64,000 bases of DNA from contig OU015568.1 of assembly GCA_907165135.1 (NCBI GenBank), positions 752,501 through 816,500 on the forward strand, given 5' to 3'. Below, piece by piece: positions 47,856 to 58,700 of the stretch. The DNA is from Oikopleura dioica. Taxonomy: Eukaryota > Chordata > Appendicularia > Copelata > Oikopleuridae. The notes below the pieces were generated by a model. The model had not been told where the DNA came from. It saw nothing but the letters and a program-made list of their open reading frames with translations, and did not search any database. Within the stretch, counting starts at the first letter, position 1, and the number at the start of each line of letters is the position of its first letter. The position numbers and the translations under genes were made by a program.

Positions 47856-48740
47856 CAGAGTTGCAAATTTTGTGAGCTAGCTGAGCTGAGCTATCTGAGC
47901 TTGCTGAGCTACAGGTCAGCTCAGCTCAGCTCAGTAATTTTGAGGTGAGGGTCAGCTCAGCTCAGCTCAATTTGACCTCAGCTCAGCAAGCTCAGCTCAA
48001 TGGCTACACGACGTTTTGACTAAACCGACGTTCTCGCTAACCGACGTTTTCGCTAAACCGACGTTCTCACTAAAAGTCAAAACGTCGGTTTAGTCAAAAC
48101 GTCGGTTTAGTCAAAACGTCGGTTTTCTCTAAAAATGCGGGGGGGAATCAGAGCGAATGAGAATAGGCACTTCCTGGATTAAAAATTCTGTCTAAAGCCT
48201 GCCGTCGTCCTCAAACCGAAATTTCCTTAAATTGTTAACTTGGAAAAACAAAATATATATTTTTTAATTTATTATTTTAAAATTATTATTTGAATAACAA
48301 AATCAATAATTTTGGAAAATATTAACTCTGCATAATTTACTGATCTTTTTACATTTTATCGGTGTTGAAATCATTTTTAAAAGATTTATTTTAGTTATAT
48401 TAGTTAATTTAATGAAGATATTCATTATTCTTATACTTTTACTCTTCACAAAGATCTTTCGAAAGATAATGAAAACGTCGGTTCGACGAGAACGTCGGTT
48501 TCCAAACTGAGTCTTAACCAAATTCAAGGCGCCCACGCATTTTTAAGGAAAACCGACGTTTTGACTAGACCGACGTTTTGACTAAACCGACGTTTTGACT
48601 TTTGGTGAGAACGTCGGTTTAGCGAAAACGTCGGTTAGCGAGAACGGCCCAGCTCAATGGTTCTTCGAAAAGAGCCAGCTCAGCTAGCTCAGCTCAGCTC
48701 AGTCTATTGAGCGGACAAAGATCGAACCACTTTTGATTGG
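47856..48740. mobile_element. Partial hAT-like element of GAGCT/AGCTC repeats
   Basis: Begins CAGAGTTGCAAATTTTGTGA, the same end as the larger element at 49300, followed by dense AGCTCAGCTC repeats. The matching right end was not found before unique sequence resumes near 48720. It is interrupted by the element at 48004-48646. Confidence 0.55.
48004..48646. repeat. Foldback element with ACCGACGTTTTGACTAA units
   Basis: Left arm (48004-48125) and right arm (48545-48646) are made of ACCGACGTTTTGACTAA and ACCGACGTTTTCGCTAA units in tandem and inverted orientation, around a 420-bp AT-rich centre. It lies inside the GAGCT-repeat element. Confidence 0.6.
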
Positions 48741-48959
48741 TTTATTTTCAAAAACTTCGACGTTTTTTCTATTCATTCTTTCCTGTTGGTCAATTTTATA
48801 GCTCATACTTTAGCACTCTGTTTTTTTCAAGGATAGTTATATTTTTGAAATCTTGATTACGCATTTGAGTCGTATTTCTTGCAGAGCTGGAAGTGGATCG
48901 AAAGAAAGCCAAGGCAGACAGTCGCAAGAGCGATGTTTAGCATTATCACTAAAAATTAT

Positions 48960-49299
48960 TTAATAACCAATATGAAGTTTGATTCGATTACTGATTGCTT
49001 CCCCAATGGTAAAAGAAGCGGGAATAGAATCATCGCTTGTTGGTTTGTTCACTTCTCCGGATTCAGGGGCATTTTTCTGCTGATTTTTAGCGGGGAAGAA
49101 TCGATGAATGAGTTGTACCAAGAATATAATTGAGAAACCGACGGCTAGAATATAAAATTCAAATTGATCAATTAAAACCTAGACAATATAACCAAGAGTG
49201 GTGAATGAAAGGGTACTCGTAACATTGGCCAGGGCACATTGATTGGGTAAGGGTGATTATCACTGTAGTAATCGTAGAAAAACAAAAGAATGTTCAAAA
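48960..49299 (-). pseudogene. 3' part of a multi-pass membrane protein gene cut by the hAT/LTR stack
   Basis: The frame that stops at the right side of the hAT insertion (near 60990) resumes here after the GTTCAAAA duplication: FFYDYYSDNHPYPINV and WPMLRVPF follow the hydrophobic run SLLN without a frame change. Near 49172-49180 this frame meets TAA, while a second frame (VLIDQFEFYILAVGFSIIFL, then a hydrophilic tail to TAA at 48960-48962) looks like the true C-terminus. The shift is either an indel or an unresolved intron. No family recognised. Confidence 0.5.
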
Positions 49300-49756
49300 C
49301 AGAGTTGCAAATTTGCTGAGCTGAGCGACCGCTCAGCTCACTCAGCCAGCTCAGCTCAGTGATTTTGGAAAATGATCTGATCTGCTCAGCTCAGCTAACC
49401 TCAGACAATTTTCACTCAGCTCAGCTCAGCTCAGCTCAATTTTTTGAATATGATCTGTTCTGCTCAGCTCAGACAACTATCACTTAGCTCAGCTCAATGA
49501 TTTGAATACAATTTTACTACCAGAAAACAGTAAAAAACAACTCAGCTCAGCTCAATCAGCTCAGCTCAGCTCTAATTAGGGTCCGCTCAGCTCAGCTCAA
49601 CTCTCTTAAACAAAAGGTCTGCTCAGCTCAGCTCCGCTTTATGACCTCTGAAAAAGGCCAGCTCAGCTCAGCTCAGTTTCCTTCGGAATAGGCCAGCTCA
49701 GCTCAGCTCAGAGAAATTTTTACTTAGGTCAGCTCAGCTCTGCTCGGAAAAAATAA

Positions 49757-50055
49757 CAAAGTGGTTCAAATAACTTGCAAAAGGCTCACTTCCTAAGCTA
49801 GAAGACCTGCTGAAAGAAGACAACAATTTTGTAGTTGCCAGAGCCAAAGAGCACCTGGACTTCAAACATGTTATGAACAGAACTTGAAAAGAAGCTCACC
49901 TGTGGGTTGACTCTCTTGGAATGAGGTCGTCAACTCCACAGGCAAGATGCACAGCTTGATAAACAAGGGCGCCAAACGCGAGACTTCAACCGAATTCGAT
50001 CTTCGCTTGATTTCGTCGCTGAACTCTCGTGAAGGGTCGAATATGCGGGTCGCGT
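49757..50055 (-). repeat. 3' LTR
   Basis: 299 bp, direct repeat of 60666-60965. Reads CAAAGTGGTTCAAATAACTT to GCGGGTCGCGT on the plus strand. Confidence 0.9.
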
Positions 50056-50068
50056 GGCCCCCAAGCTT
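50056..50068 (-). other. Polypurine-tract-like sequence
   Basis: Immediately inside the 3' LTR the minus strand reads AGCTTGGGGGCC, a short G-rich tract where plus-strand DNA synthesis would be primed. Its position is right; its purine run is short. Confidence 0.5.
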
Positions 50069-50872
50069 CTAGTGATGTCGAGCGTTTCGCTTCTTCTTCT
50101 TCGGTTCGACGACTTCTTCCTCCATGATATCGAGCAGTTCGCTGTCCGGCGTTTCAAACTCATCAGACTCCGAGGAGACAACTTCCTTCACGATCTGGCG
50201 TGACCGCTTGTTCGCCTTCGTTGTAGTCGTTACTCGCAGGGAAGATGTCTTCTTCGCCGACTTCGAAACCGCGTTCCGACGAACTCTCTTCTTCGGTTTT
50301 CGCGAAGTTGTACCTGATGATGTTCCTGGTTCGTTAATGAACTCCAGTTCAGGCAGAGGAAGAAGATCGTCGTCGCTCTCGTTCTTTATTTCAACTCCGA
50401 GCTCTACTACTTCCTGCAACGATGTTTCGAGCGTTGCATTCAACAGCTGCTGGTCCTGTTCATGAACTTCATCCCCAGGGTATCCGTGGGGAAACCAAAT
50501 GGCGTCTCCACTCGCCATCACTTCGCCCTGAACTTGAGCTAGCCTGACGTAGACGTCCATCCGGCCCGACAAGCAGTTCCAGATGCCCAACGGGATCGCC
50601 TTCTGAAGTCTGCGACCCTTGGCACCGTATTCATCGCCGGATTGGATGGTAACAGCTTCCGAGAACTTGGCTTCCATCTCGAAATGACGACGGTGCGCCA
50701 GTTCCCCCATCAACGACGGTGACGATAGCTCATCCAAGTCCTTCTCCAATTTTTGAAGAATCTTGATCGCCCGGCGTGTGGATGGTCCAAGTTCCTGCTG
50801 TCGTTTCTCGTCAAACTCGTGCGGTTTGAAAGCAGTCCGCAAAACTGCTCTGCTATCTTCGGTGTTCAACAT
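50069..50872 (-). CDS. Accessory ORF of the retrotransposon, basic C-terminus
   Basis: A single 267-residue frame next to the 3' LTR, in the same direction as gag and pol. The N-terminal ~130 residues are mixed helical (RRAIKILQKLEKDLDEL). The middle is acidic (NESDDDLLPLPELEF). The C-terminal 75 residues alternate Lys/Arg clusters (RKPKKRVRRN, PKKKKRN) and acidic stretches, a pattern common in nuclear or nucleic-acid-binding proteins. No signal peptide or membrane helix, so it does not look like an envelope protein. Its start faces the antisense gene across a 460-bp gap. No family recognised. Confidence 0.6.
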   Translation of the reverse strand: MLNTEDSRAVLRTAFKPHEFDEKRQQELGPSTRRAIKILQKLEKDLDELSSPSLMGELAHRRHFEMEAKFSEAVTIQSGDEYGAKGRRLQKAIPLGIWNCLSGRMDVYVRLAQVQGEVMASGDAIWFPHGYPGDEVHEQDQQLLNATLETSLQEVVELGVEIKNESDDDLLPLPELEFINEPGTSSGTTSRKPKKRVRRNAVSKSAKKTSSLRVTTTTKANKRSRQIVKEVVSSESDEFETPDSELLDIMEEEVVEPKKKKRNARHH

Positions 50873-51332
50873 CTCTTGAACTTAGTTCGGCTCTGACTGG
50901 CGGATTTTCCACTCATCGACCGTTTTTAAATGGCGATGTTTTCCAGCTTCAAATCTACCTCGAGCGCCATGTTTTCCAGCTGAACTTGTTTTCCAGTCAT
51001 CGAGTTCATCCGATTTCTCGGGCTCGAGCCATTTTCAAAACACGCTCGGCCAATCAGCTCGCTACAAATGGAGGACCGTTTCTCCCATTTCGCTGCACTT
51101 GCTTGACCTACAGATCTTTCATCTTCATCCTTCTGCCAGAGAAATTTTCCAGAGAAAACGTCTCCTATGAAGATTTCATCAAGTTCAACCTTCTTCGTTC
51201 TGCAACTTTGAGATGTGTACCAGTTCTTGCACTTTCTTCTTTTTATATTTAAATTTTTTTATTTTTCGAGAAAGAGTTCTTTCCTTCAAAAACTTCTTTC
51301 TTCAGCATAGATCATCGAAGTCCGTTGTTGTG
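50873..51332. promoter_or_regulatory. Putative divergent promoter inside the retrotransposon
   Basis: A 460-bp gap separates the starts of two outward-facing reading units (accessory ORF leftward, antisense gene rightward). TGTTTTCCAG occurs three times within about 60 bp (near 50938, 50972 and 50989), spaced 34 and 17 bp. A TTTTTATATTTAAATTTTTT tract near 51239 could be TATA-like for the rightward unit. Regulatory function is inferred from layout. Confidence 0.4.
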
Positions 51333-54300
51333 ATGCCTGTCGTTCGATATGTCTCGACCGGCACTTCTGACGACTCCAGGAGCGACTCTTCGTCTTCCCC
51401 GCCGTCTTCAACTCCAACTTCCCTCGTTCTCCGCGACCACTTCTATCCTGAAATGTCGGGGATTTATCGTCGAGATCCAGGCGTTGGCGGTGATTCGCCT
51501 TCCTTCTCCACGATTACCGGTTTCACCGGCATTTCCAGTTCCACTGGCTTCTCTCGCTTCGTTCCGGATGAGCCCGTGCCCATCTTCTCGCTCGCAGTTC
51601 TCCCTGTGGCGCAGCCCAGCCTCCCTGACTACTCAAAGCGGGTGCCCTGTATCGCCAGTCGCCCGAATGCTGACCTCGGGTACGAGCAAGATGAGCTAAG
51701 TCGACTACTCTTCGCACCTGGTAACCCAGCGTCTGGAACCGAGGATTGGATTACTCCCCCTCAAATTCTTGTTGGTTTCCTCAACGCTCGTCACATGGAC
51801 TCGTCTCATGATGCCGACTTCTCTCATCCTCGCGACGTGGAGCAGCTTCATCCATCTACCGGAGAGTTGTGGGCTGTGAAACGAAGACGTCTCGGAGCTC
51901 CACCACCTACTCCTCGAGTTCTTGCTGTAGATTCAGGTCGTCCCGCGAACTCCTGGAGTATCCATCCTTCGTTCAGCGCACGATCAACTGCCCGTGATGA
52001 AGCTGATCAAGAAGCTACTTGGCGCGTTGAGTCTGGAACTGTCGATGCTGCCCTTGCCGTTGCAACTCATCGTTCCGTCGGCACCGGGACTTCTTTGGGC
52101 TTTCCGGATCTGCTCGCCCGCGATGTTGATTCCCTTCGCAGAGGTACATCGCTTCTGGCTCCGATTGAAACCCCTGTAAAATCGCGAAGTAAGTTCATCA
52201 ATGTTGAAATCAACTAGTAACTTCGGTCATTTAGATTTGGCGTCTGCTAGTGAAGTTTCTCGTTTTTGCGAGACTTATCGTCATGACCGTGTTTATCGTC
52301 AGCTCGGGTTGGAGCGGTATCTTCCGGTTCTCGGCCACAATCAGCCTATCGACGATACCTGCCACGCGCTGTTTCGCCCAACCCCTGACTCTCGGTTCAC
52401 CGTACCACTTCTGCCGAAGTCATCATCGCTTGGTCTTCCCGGTCCCGACTACTATCCTTGCGAGTGGCCTGATCGCTTCTGCTCTGACCCTGACTACGCT
52501 GGATACGACATCGAGGAAGACATTCAAGCTGCTCGCGACGCGTTTGCTGCTGCCGGAGGCCAGATGCATGTGCTGGAGCATACTCGAGTTCGTCACAACG
52601 TGGAGTTGTTTGATCACTCTCGCGTCTACCGAACTGTAGTCGTAGTTCCTCCAGGTACGATGTGAACCGTTCAACTAGTATTCAACAAGTTCTAGATAAT
52701 GATGTCCGAACGCAGGGCAATCTTCTTCCTGATCCGCTCGAAGTTGGCTTGTTCGATCAGCTGACCAAAGGTGGCTACGCTGATGCTTCTGTTCTTGATC
52801 GTATCGACTTCGGCAAGTCGCTCTGTACTCTAGGATCTCCAACCGTTCTTGATACTGCTACCGGAACTGGTTTCTTGGTGAGTCATCGTTTTCGCGCAGA
52901 TTTTTGACTTCTTCTTTTCAGTCCGAGTTGTTGGATGATCCACGTTACTGGGATCCAGAGCGCGGTGTGACCCGTCTTGCCGATTTGTTGTCGCCGATTT
53001 TACGATCACGGGACTGGTTCGACCCTTCTTCTCCTCTTTGGCGCCCCGATATCCAGCAGATTCATCATCGGAACGACTGCTTGCACTGGGGTTATCCGCT
53101 CACTGAGGGTCTCGGTGAGAATCCCTTCGGATACGAAGGTTTCACGTTAGTGCTTATTAACTTCTGCACTTTTTAATAATTTTATTTTTCAGGTTGGCTG
53201 ACACGATCTTCGCTGCTTGTCGTCTTGAGCATCTTTATCCGAAGGAGACTGATCGTCGGGTCATCTGCTTGATTCTTGGCTTGGATGTGAACTCGATTCG
53301 TCCACTGTTCCTCATCTCGCCATTTGAGATGTATCAGCTTCAGCTCGCCAACATGATCCGCCCTTACACGCTGGTCAATCGAGATGACGGTGACGTACCA
53401 CGTGATCCTGAGTGTCCTCTTGGACGAGAACGACTCCGGCTTCTCGATGTTGGTCATTGGTCGACCCAGGCGGCTGATGTCGACGCACATGGCTTAGGAG
53501 TCCTCGAAGTTGCCTTGATTGGACTCTCCGTTCTTGCAGCTGAGTTCTCCCTGACGCCAATCTGCTCTCTCGATGGTGAACCGGCCTTCTATTTTGATCA
53601 TAGGGCGCGGTTTCATGATGGATTGATCCTCAGCGGTGGCAACGGTGGTCTCAAGCGAGGTGCTTCATTTCTCGCAGCTCTACTTTGTGGCTGTCGCCCG
53701 TCCACCGATGCTGATCCGTCAACGATTCGTGATGGTGCTTCCGGTTCTGGAACAAGCAAGGAAGTGTCGGCTCCGAAGTGCTACTACGATGCAACTACTG
53801 GACGCCGATTCCCGCCCGTTCCGTCGTTGACTGGACTTCGTCCTGGCGAGTCCGTTGTGGCCCCGTACCAGTCCAAGTTCGTGCGATCCACCGCTTTCTC
53901 CGACGAAGCCGAACCTATTCGTCATGTTGGCATGACTGGCTACTCCTTGAAACGACTTGACGGTGGTGAGTCTTCCAGTCGAATTCTTCTTGAGTTCCTC
54001 GACTCACTTATGTTCGTGAGTTTGAAGGTGAGTCGACCCTCTCTGTACTTCATTTCGTGACTTGTGATCTATTTAGCAACCGGAGCCGCTGTGTACGCCA
54101 CTGTGAAGCATTTGCAGCAGAAGGGATCGTACTCGATGGGTGAAAGAACTTCCAACCGCTTCCCATATCGTAAGTCGATGAAGACTAGTGGGATGAAACC
54201 CATTGAATCTTGAATTCAGAGCTTCTTCCTGCTAGTTTCCAGGAGTGGTACGCGGCTGGAGCTCATTGTAAGTACTATGGAGGTACAACTCGCGACGTTG

Positions 54301-54737
54301 TCGACACGATTCTCGGTATGTTATCCGATGCCGAACGTCTGACTCTCCACGGTGGTGAATGTCTCTTCCCCTTGTTTCGAGGTCGAGAGGTAAATGTTTC
54401 TGGTAAGTGTAGTTTGTTGGTGATTTGATGTTTTACATGATTTGTACTTGATCCGTTGGTTTTTCATCTTGTTTTAGTTCACTTCGGACGCCGTGCTACG
54501 TTCGCCAGGAGCTCGACTCGCGGCTTGTGTCACCGCTACGCTTCGGGGCTTGCCAAGTATCAACTCGACGAACGTGGTGATCCTGTCGGTCTCAATGAAG
54601 AGGAGCGTGAAGCTCTGCTACGACGTATTGATGCTGATAAAGCCTCAGCTCTTGTCCCTCTGGCGAATCCAGCCGGAGAAACTGGAGGAACTGTTGAATC
54701 CTCGACTGCTGAAGATGATTCGAACTTGGCCGATTGA
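51333..54737 (+). CDS. Eight-exon antisense gene carried by the retrotransposon
   Basis: Exons 51333-52188, 52235-52654, 52696-52877, 52922-53145, 53193-53965, 54077-54169, 54220-54402 and 54478-54737. Every intron is GT-AG (46, 41, 44, 47, 111, 50 and 75 bp), and the exons sum to 2991 nt, one continuous frame of 996 residues. The N-terminal ~60 residues are Ser/Pro-rich; the rest has ordinary globular composition (LEHLYPKETDRRVICLILGL; DVDAHGLGVLEVALIGLSVL). No signal peptide, clear membrane helix, zinc knuckle or enzyme motif was recognised; it ends in an acidic tail. It lies on the strand opposite gag-pol, wholly between the LTRs. As the introns are antisense to the genomic RNA, its transposition would not remove them. 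An upstream in-frame Met at 51213 is possible. Function unknown; it could be a captured host gene or an element-specific regulator. Confidence 0.85.
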
Positions 54738-55006
54738 GCATTATGCTCAGTACTCCGACCTCATCCAACGTAAGTTTTATTGTACGTCGTAGCAAGTTGA
54801 CAACGGAGTTTGTAGTGATGGTGTCCTCAACTGGTTTTCACCCAACTTACGACTGTTCCATCTCTACAGAAACTACCACGGCGGCGGCGAAGAAGCAAGA
54901 TGAAGAAAAAAATTTGAAGAGAACTGTTCCTACTCTGTAGTTCCATGTACCAACGCTTGATCGAGTTCCAAACTGCAGGCGTAATAAATTTACCCGTCGT
55001 GGCCAC

Positions 55007-55785
55007 TTACATGTAATCTTCACTTCTGTAGCGATCTGGTTCTCTTCTTGTCCTTGAGCTTGTGCGGATCTTTAGTTTATCAAGATCCGACTCATTTAAC
55101 GCAGAAGAAGATGCTACAGAGTGGAACGAGCAATCCTCGCTCGACTCGTTGTTTTGTACAGTTTCGTCTGTCTCGTTTAGATCTGTTTCTGGTGAAGCTG
55201 TCCACACTCCCGTGTCTCCTGTTGTTAGTAACCGGCTCACGATGTTGTTCGAACACCAAAGCCCGAATGAGGATTTCAGCGTCTTCGACGGAGTTGATTG
55301 CTTCGGTGAAACTTCAATTTCTGGTGCTGGCGTCGGTGGTAATGTCGATTTCGGCCCGAGGGAGATTGCTGAGTCATCGAGAAGGTCGATTCGATGAGCT
55401 CTTGGTCCCAGATGGTTCTCGTCGGCTTCTTCCCATACTGACACGTCTTCAGGTTGCATCAGCCACAATCTAGCCATCGGATTCGACAGTAAGTTATCGC
55501 TGACTTTGCGGACCGTGTCTGACACGATTGTGTCAATGATGTCGAAGGATATTTCTCGGGGTTTGACGTCGTTCTTGGCGTTGAACTTTCTAGCGAGGCA
55601 CGTGCGACTCTTCCAGTTTATCTCGACTACTTTCCATAATCTGTCGTAGTCTTGCTTGTCCCATCTCGTGCTTAGCCTGATGATATCACCTATTTTTAGA
55701 ACTTGTTCGTCTTTCTCCGCCAGCTTCTTGTCGTCAACGATCTTCAAGGGCTTGTTTTTCAACTTCTTCGCCGCGTTCCTTGAAT
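55007..55785 (-). CDS. Integrase C-terminal frame (+1 relative to pol)
   Basis: A 251-residue frame with its first usable start at 55762, open upstream to overlap the pol stop. Its beginning (KIGDIIRLSTRWDKQDYDRL, then WKVVEINWKSRTCLARKF) resembles the SH3-like C-terminal integrase domain that normally follows the catalytic core in the same polyprotein. Here it is +1 to pol. The remainder is acidic and Ser-rich with RTRREPDRY near the end. It may be reached by +1 frameshifting at the pol stop, be translated separately, or reflect a one-base indel. Confidence 0.6.
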
Positions 55786-58700
55786 CAGCTGAAGTTCTTC
55801 GCCCTTCTCTCTTTCTCGATCTGAGAGACGAGGTCGTCTACGCTCATCCTGATGTTATCCTGCGTGCCGATCTTTCTACCCGTGAATAGTTCGACCGGGG
55901 CAAGCTTGCCGTGCCCCAGCGTGTGGTTGTACGAAGCGATGGCGTTCTGTACAGCTTGTGGAAGTTCCAATGATCTGTCGTTCAGCTGAGCGTTCAACAA
56001 CTTGCTCAAGACTGCTATTCTTCCGTCTTGTTCTGGAATGATGTTTTTGCTCATGTGCGTACTCTCGTACAGCTCGACTTCCATGTTCAGCTTCGCCAGT
56101 CTCGACTTCGTTTCTGCGCTTCGATGAGCTGCATGTTTGTCACATCTAATGATGATTCTCGTGGACTTGCTCTGTAGTGGCGCTAGAAGTTGCTTCACTA
56201 GGGTCATGAAATCGACGAAGTTTCCTGTGTTCACGCTGCTTCTGTCGGCCAGTGCTACGCCGAAGCGTGTGATACCCTCGGTTGCGAAATACAACTTGAA
56301 GGGCTGGTTGTTCCTGTCCGTCCTGTTGATTTCGTCCACCAGTATCAGCTCTCCGATCCTTTTAGGCACTGGAACTGCCTTCAGAGGCTGTGCAACCAGA
56401 TTGTCTGGTTTCTTCATCAGGCTGCACTTGTAACAAGATGTTGTGAACCTCAGCGCGTGCGTCTTTATGTTGGATATCTCGAAGATCTTCCTTGTTTTAT
56501 CGGCTAGCTGTGTTGGAGATTGGCAAGTCGTGGCGTTGTGAACCATTCTACACATCTTTACAGCGTGAGGCTCTGGTATTATCACCAAGTCGTATTCTTC
56601 CGTTCCGATCCACTTTTTCATCCGCAGATGGTTGTTGACGATCCTGGCTTTTCTGCATAACGTCGCCAGTTTCATCTTTTTCGGAGGAGGATTGAGCTTC
56701 TTCTCGATGTGTCTCAACGCTTGCTTCAGGACTGGATCCGTTTCTTGGATTTTCCTGATTGCTCCGCCGTCCTTCAAGAATTCCTCCAGCGATCTCGGCT
56801 TCCGCTTCGACGTTACGTAGCAGACTTTCTCGAAGGCTTCCTTCTCGTAGTCAACTTCATCTACCCAAGAATCTGTCATGTTCCATGCTACATCTTTCAT
56901 GCTTTCGTCGAATTGGTGAACTTGGATTCTTCTGACCGCTTGGTAGTTCTTCAACTTGCTGACCTGTGTGTCGATTTCTTCTAGCTGCTTTTCCGACACG
57001 AATGGTACTTCGTTAGAGCTGGGTGTTCTTGCGATTTTGCAGATCTGGCAATCGTCGTTGCAGTCTTGCATGTGACTCTTGCTTCTCGATATGAAGTCGC
57101 ACCCAGATATTTCGATGGACTTTCCTGGAAGGTGAACAACTGTTACTTGAAGTCCGATGATGCTGCGAAACAGGTTGTTTATGGTCACGATGTCGGATGG
57201 ACATCTATTCTCGGCCCACCTCTTCGCGATACAGTATAATGGTCTCGAGTCCGTGTACACTACTGTAGGCCATTTCGACTCGATGATATACCTTCTCCAG
57301 TAGGTTAACGCGCCTATCATCCCTGCCGTTTCAAGCATGCAGCTGCTCGCCTTGAACTTTCGTTCTGCGTCTGGGCGTTTTCTCGAGTAGAACTCGCAGA
57401 CTACGTTCTTGCCGTTCTCGTCCTTCTGGAACAGTATCGCGCCGCATCCGTCTGCTGATGAGTCTACCACGATGTACGCCTTTTTCTTCGCGTCGAATGG
57501 AGTTAGTTCCATCAACTTGTCCATTGATTTCTTGGCTAGTTCAAGTGCTTCTTCACTTTCTTCCGTCCAGTTGATCTTGACTTTGCCGTCGCCGTCAAGC
57601 AGCTTTCTTAGTGGCACCAGGTACTCCGTTGGTCTGTTCTGGAACTTCGACAGTGGAACAAGTAGGCCCAAGAAACTTCTCAACTCGCTGACGGTGGTGA
57701 TCTTCTCTCTCGAATACTGGCGGATTTTGTCTGCTTGATGAGGGCTTGGGTAGATCTTGCCGTCTTTTATCACGCTTCCCAAGAAATTCATGCGTTCAGG
57801 ACAAACGAAGATCTTGCTTCCTTTCAGCGTGAGCCCGTAGTATTTGCATATGTCGAGAAATCTTGAGATCACCTTCACGAACTCATCTTCCGTTTCTGCA
57901 ACTAGATGAATATCGTCTGCATACCTCAAGCACCATTTCTCGATCGGGCTGAAAATCCTCAAGAATGCTTCGCGCATGAATCCCATCGAGGCGATCCATC
58001 CTTGCGTGCATCTTGTATACACCATTACGCCTTGGCGCGGGTGATATACGCCGAACCATTTCCACAGGTCTTGGTTCATCGGTAGTTGGAAAAACGCGTT
58101 GCTGACGTCGCACTTCATCGAATACTTGAACTTTGACGCCTTCGCCGCTTTCTGAAGAATGTCATGGAGATCGTCCGTTACCATCGGCGGTGTTTTGCTC
58201 CATTTGTTGACCGTGTTGTGCGCTTGTGTGACGATTCTGGCGCTCTGTGCCAGTGGAATTGCGTTCCCATCATCGTCTTTCTTGGACACAACCATCAGCG
58301 GTATGATGTTACGTGGTCTTATGCCGTATTCGTCGGGGAACACCAGTATCTTGTCCCTGTACAGCTCGTCGAGATGGTCACAGATCACGTCCTTTTTCTC
58401 TTCGGACTGCTTTTCGTGCTTTCTTCTTGGACCGATGTTCTCCTCCTTGATTTCAACGTTCATTTCAGCGTTTATGTTGAAGTTTTTGTTGAGGCATCCG
58501 ATCCTTTTCTTGAACACGACTGCGTACTCATCGCTCTTGAAGACTGACCACAATCTCTTCGCTGAAGCTTCGCCTACATCTCCCATTGTTATATCATCAA
58601 CCGTGGTAGAATTCTCGGCTTTTTGGCGCATCTTTTCGATCTTCGCCTTGTAGATCTTCCTCGAATCTGGTTCGAATTTGGTCTTGTCCAATTCATCTGC

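Noticed and set aside
47856-49760. Regularly repeated AGCTC blocks considered as a CRISPR-like array
   Set aside because: No constant repeat/variable spacer structure; it is a satellite-like filling of hAT elements in a eukaryotic genome.
51349-54060. Minus-strand frames opposite the antisense gene as possible sense env
   Set aside because: They are short, overlap the exons in shadow frames, and have no signal peptide, membrane anchor or Cys pattern of an envelope.
58159-58653. Plus-strand frames opposite pol
   Set aside because: Shadow frames of a strongly supported coding sequence; composition is that expected from reverse complement of pol codons.
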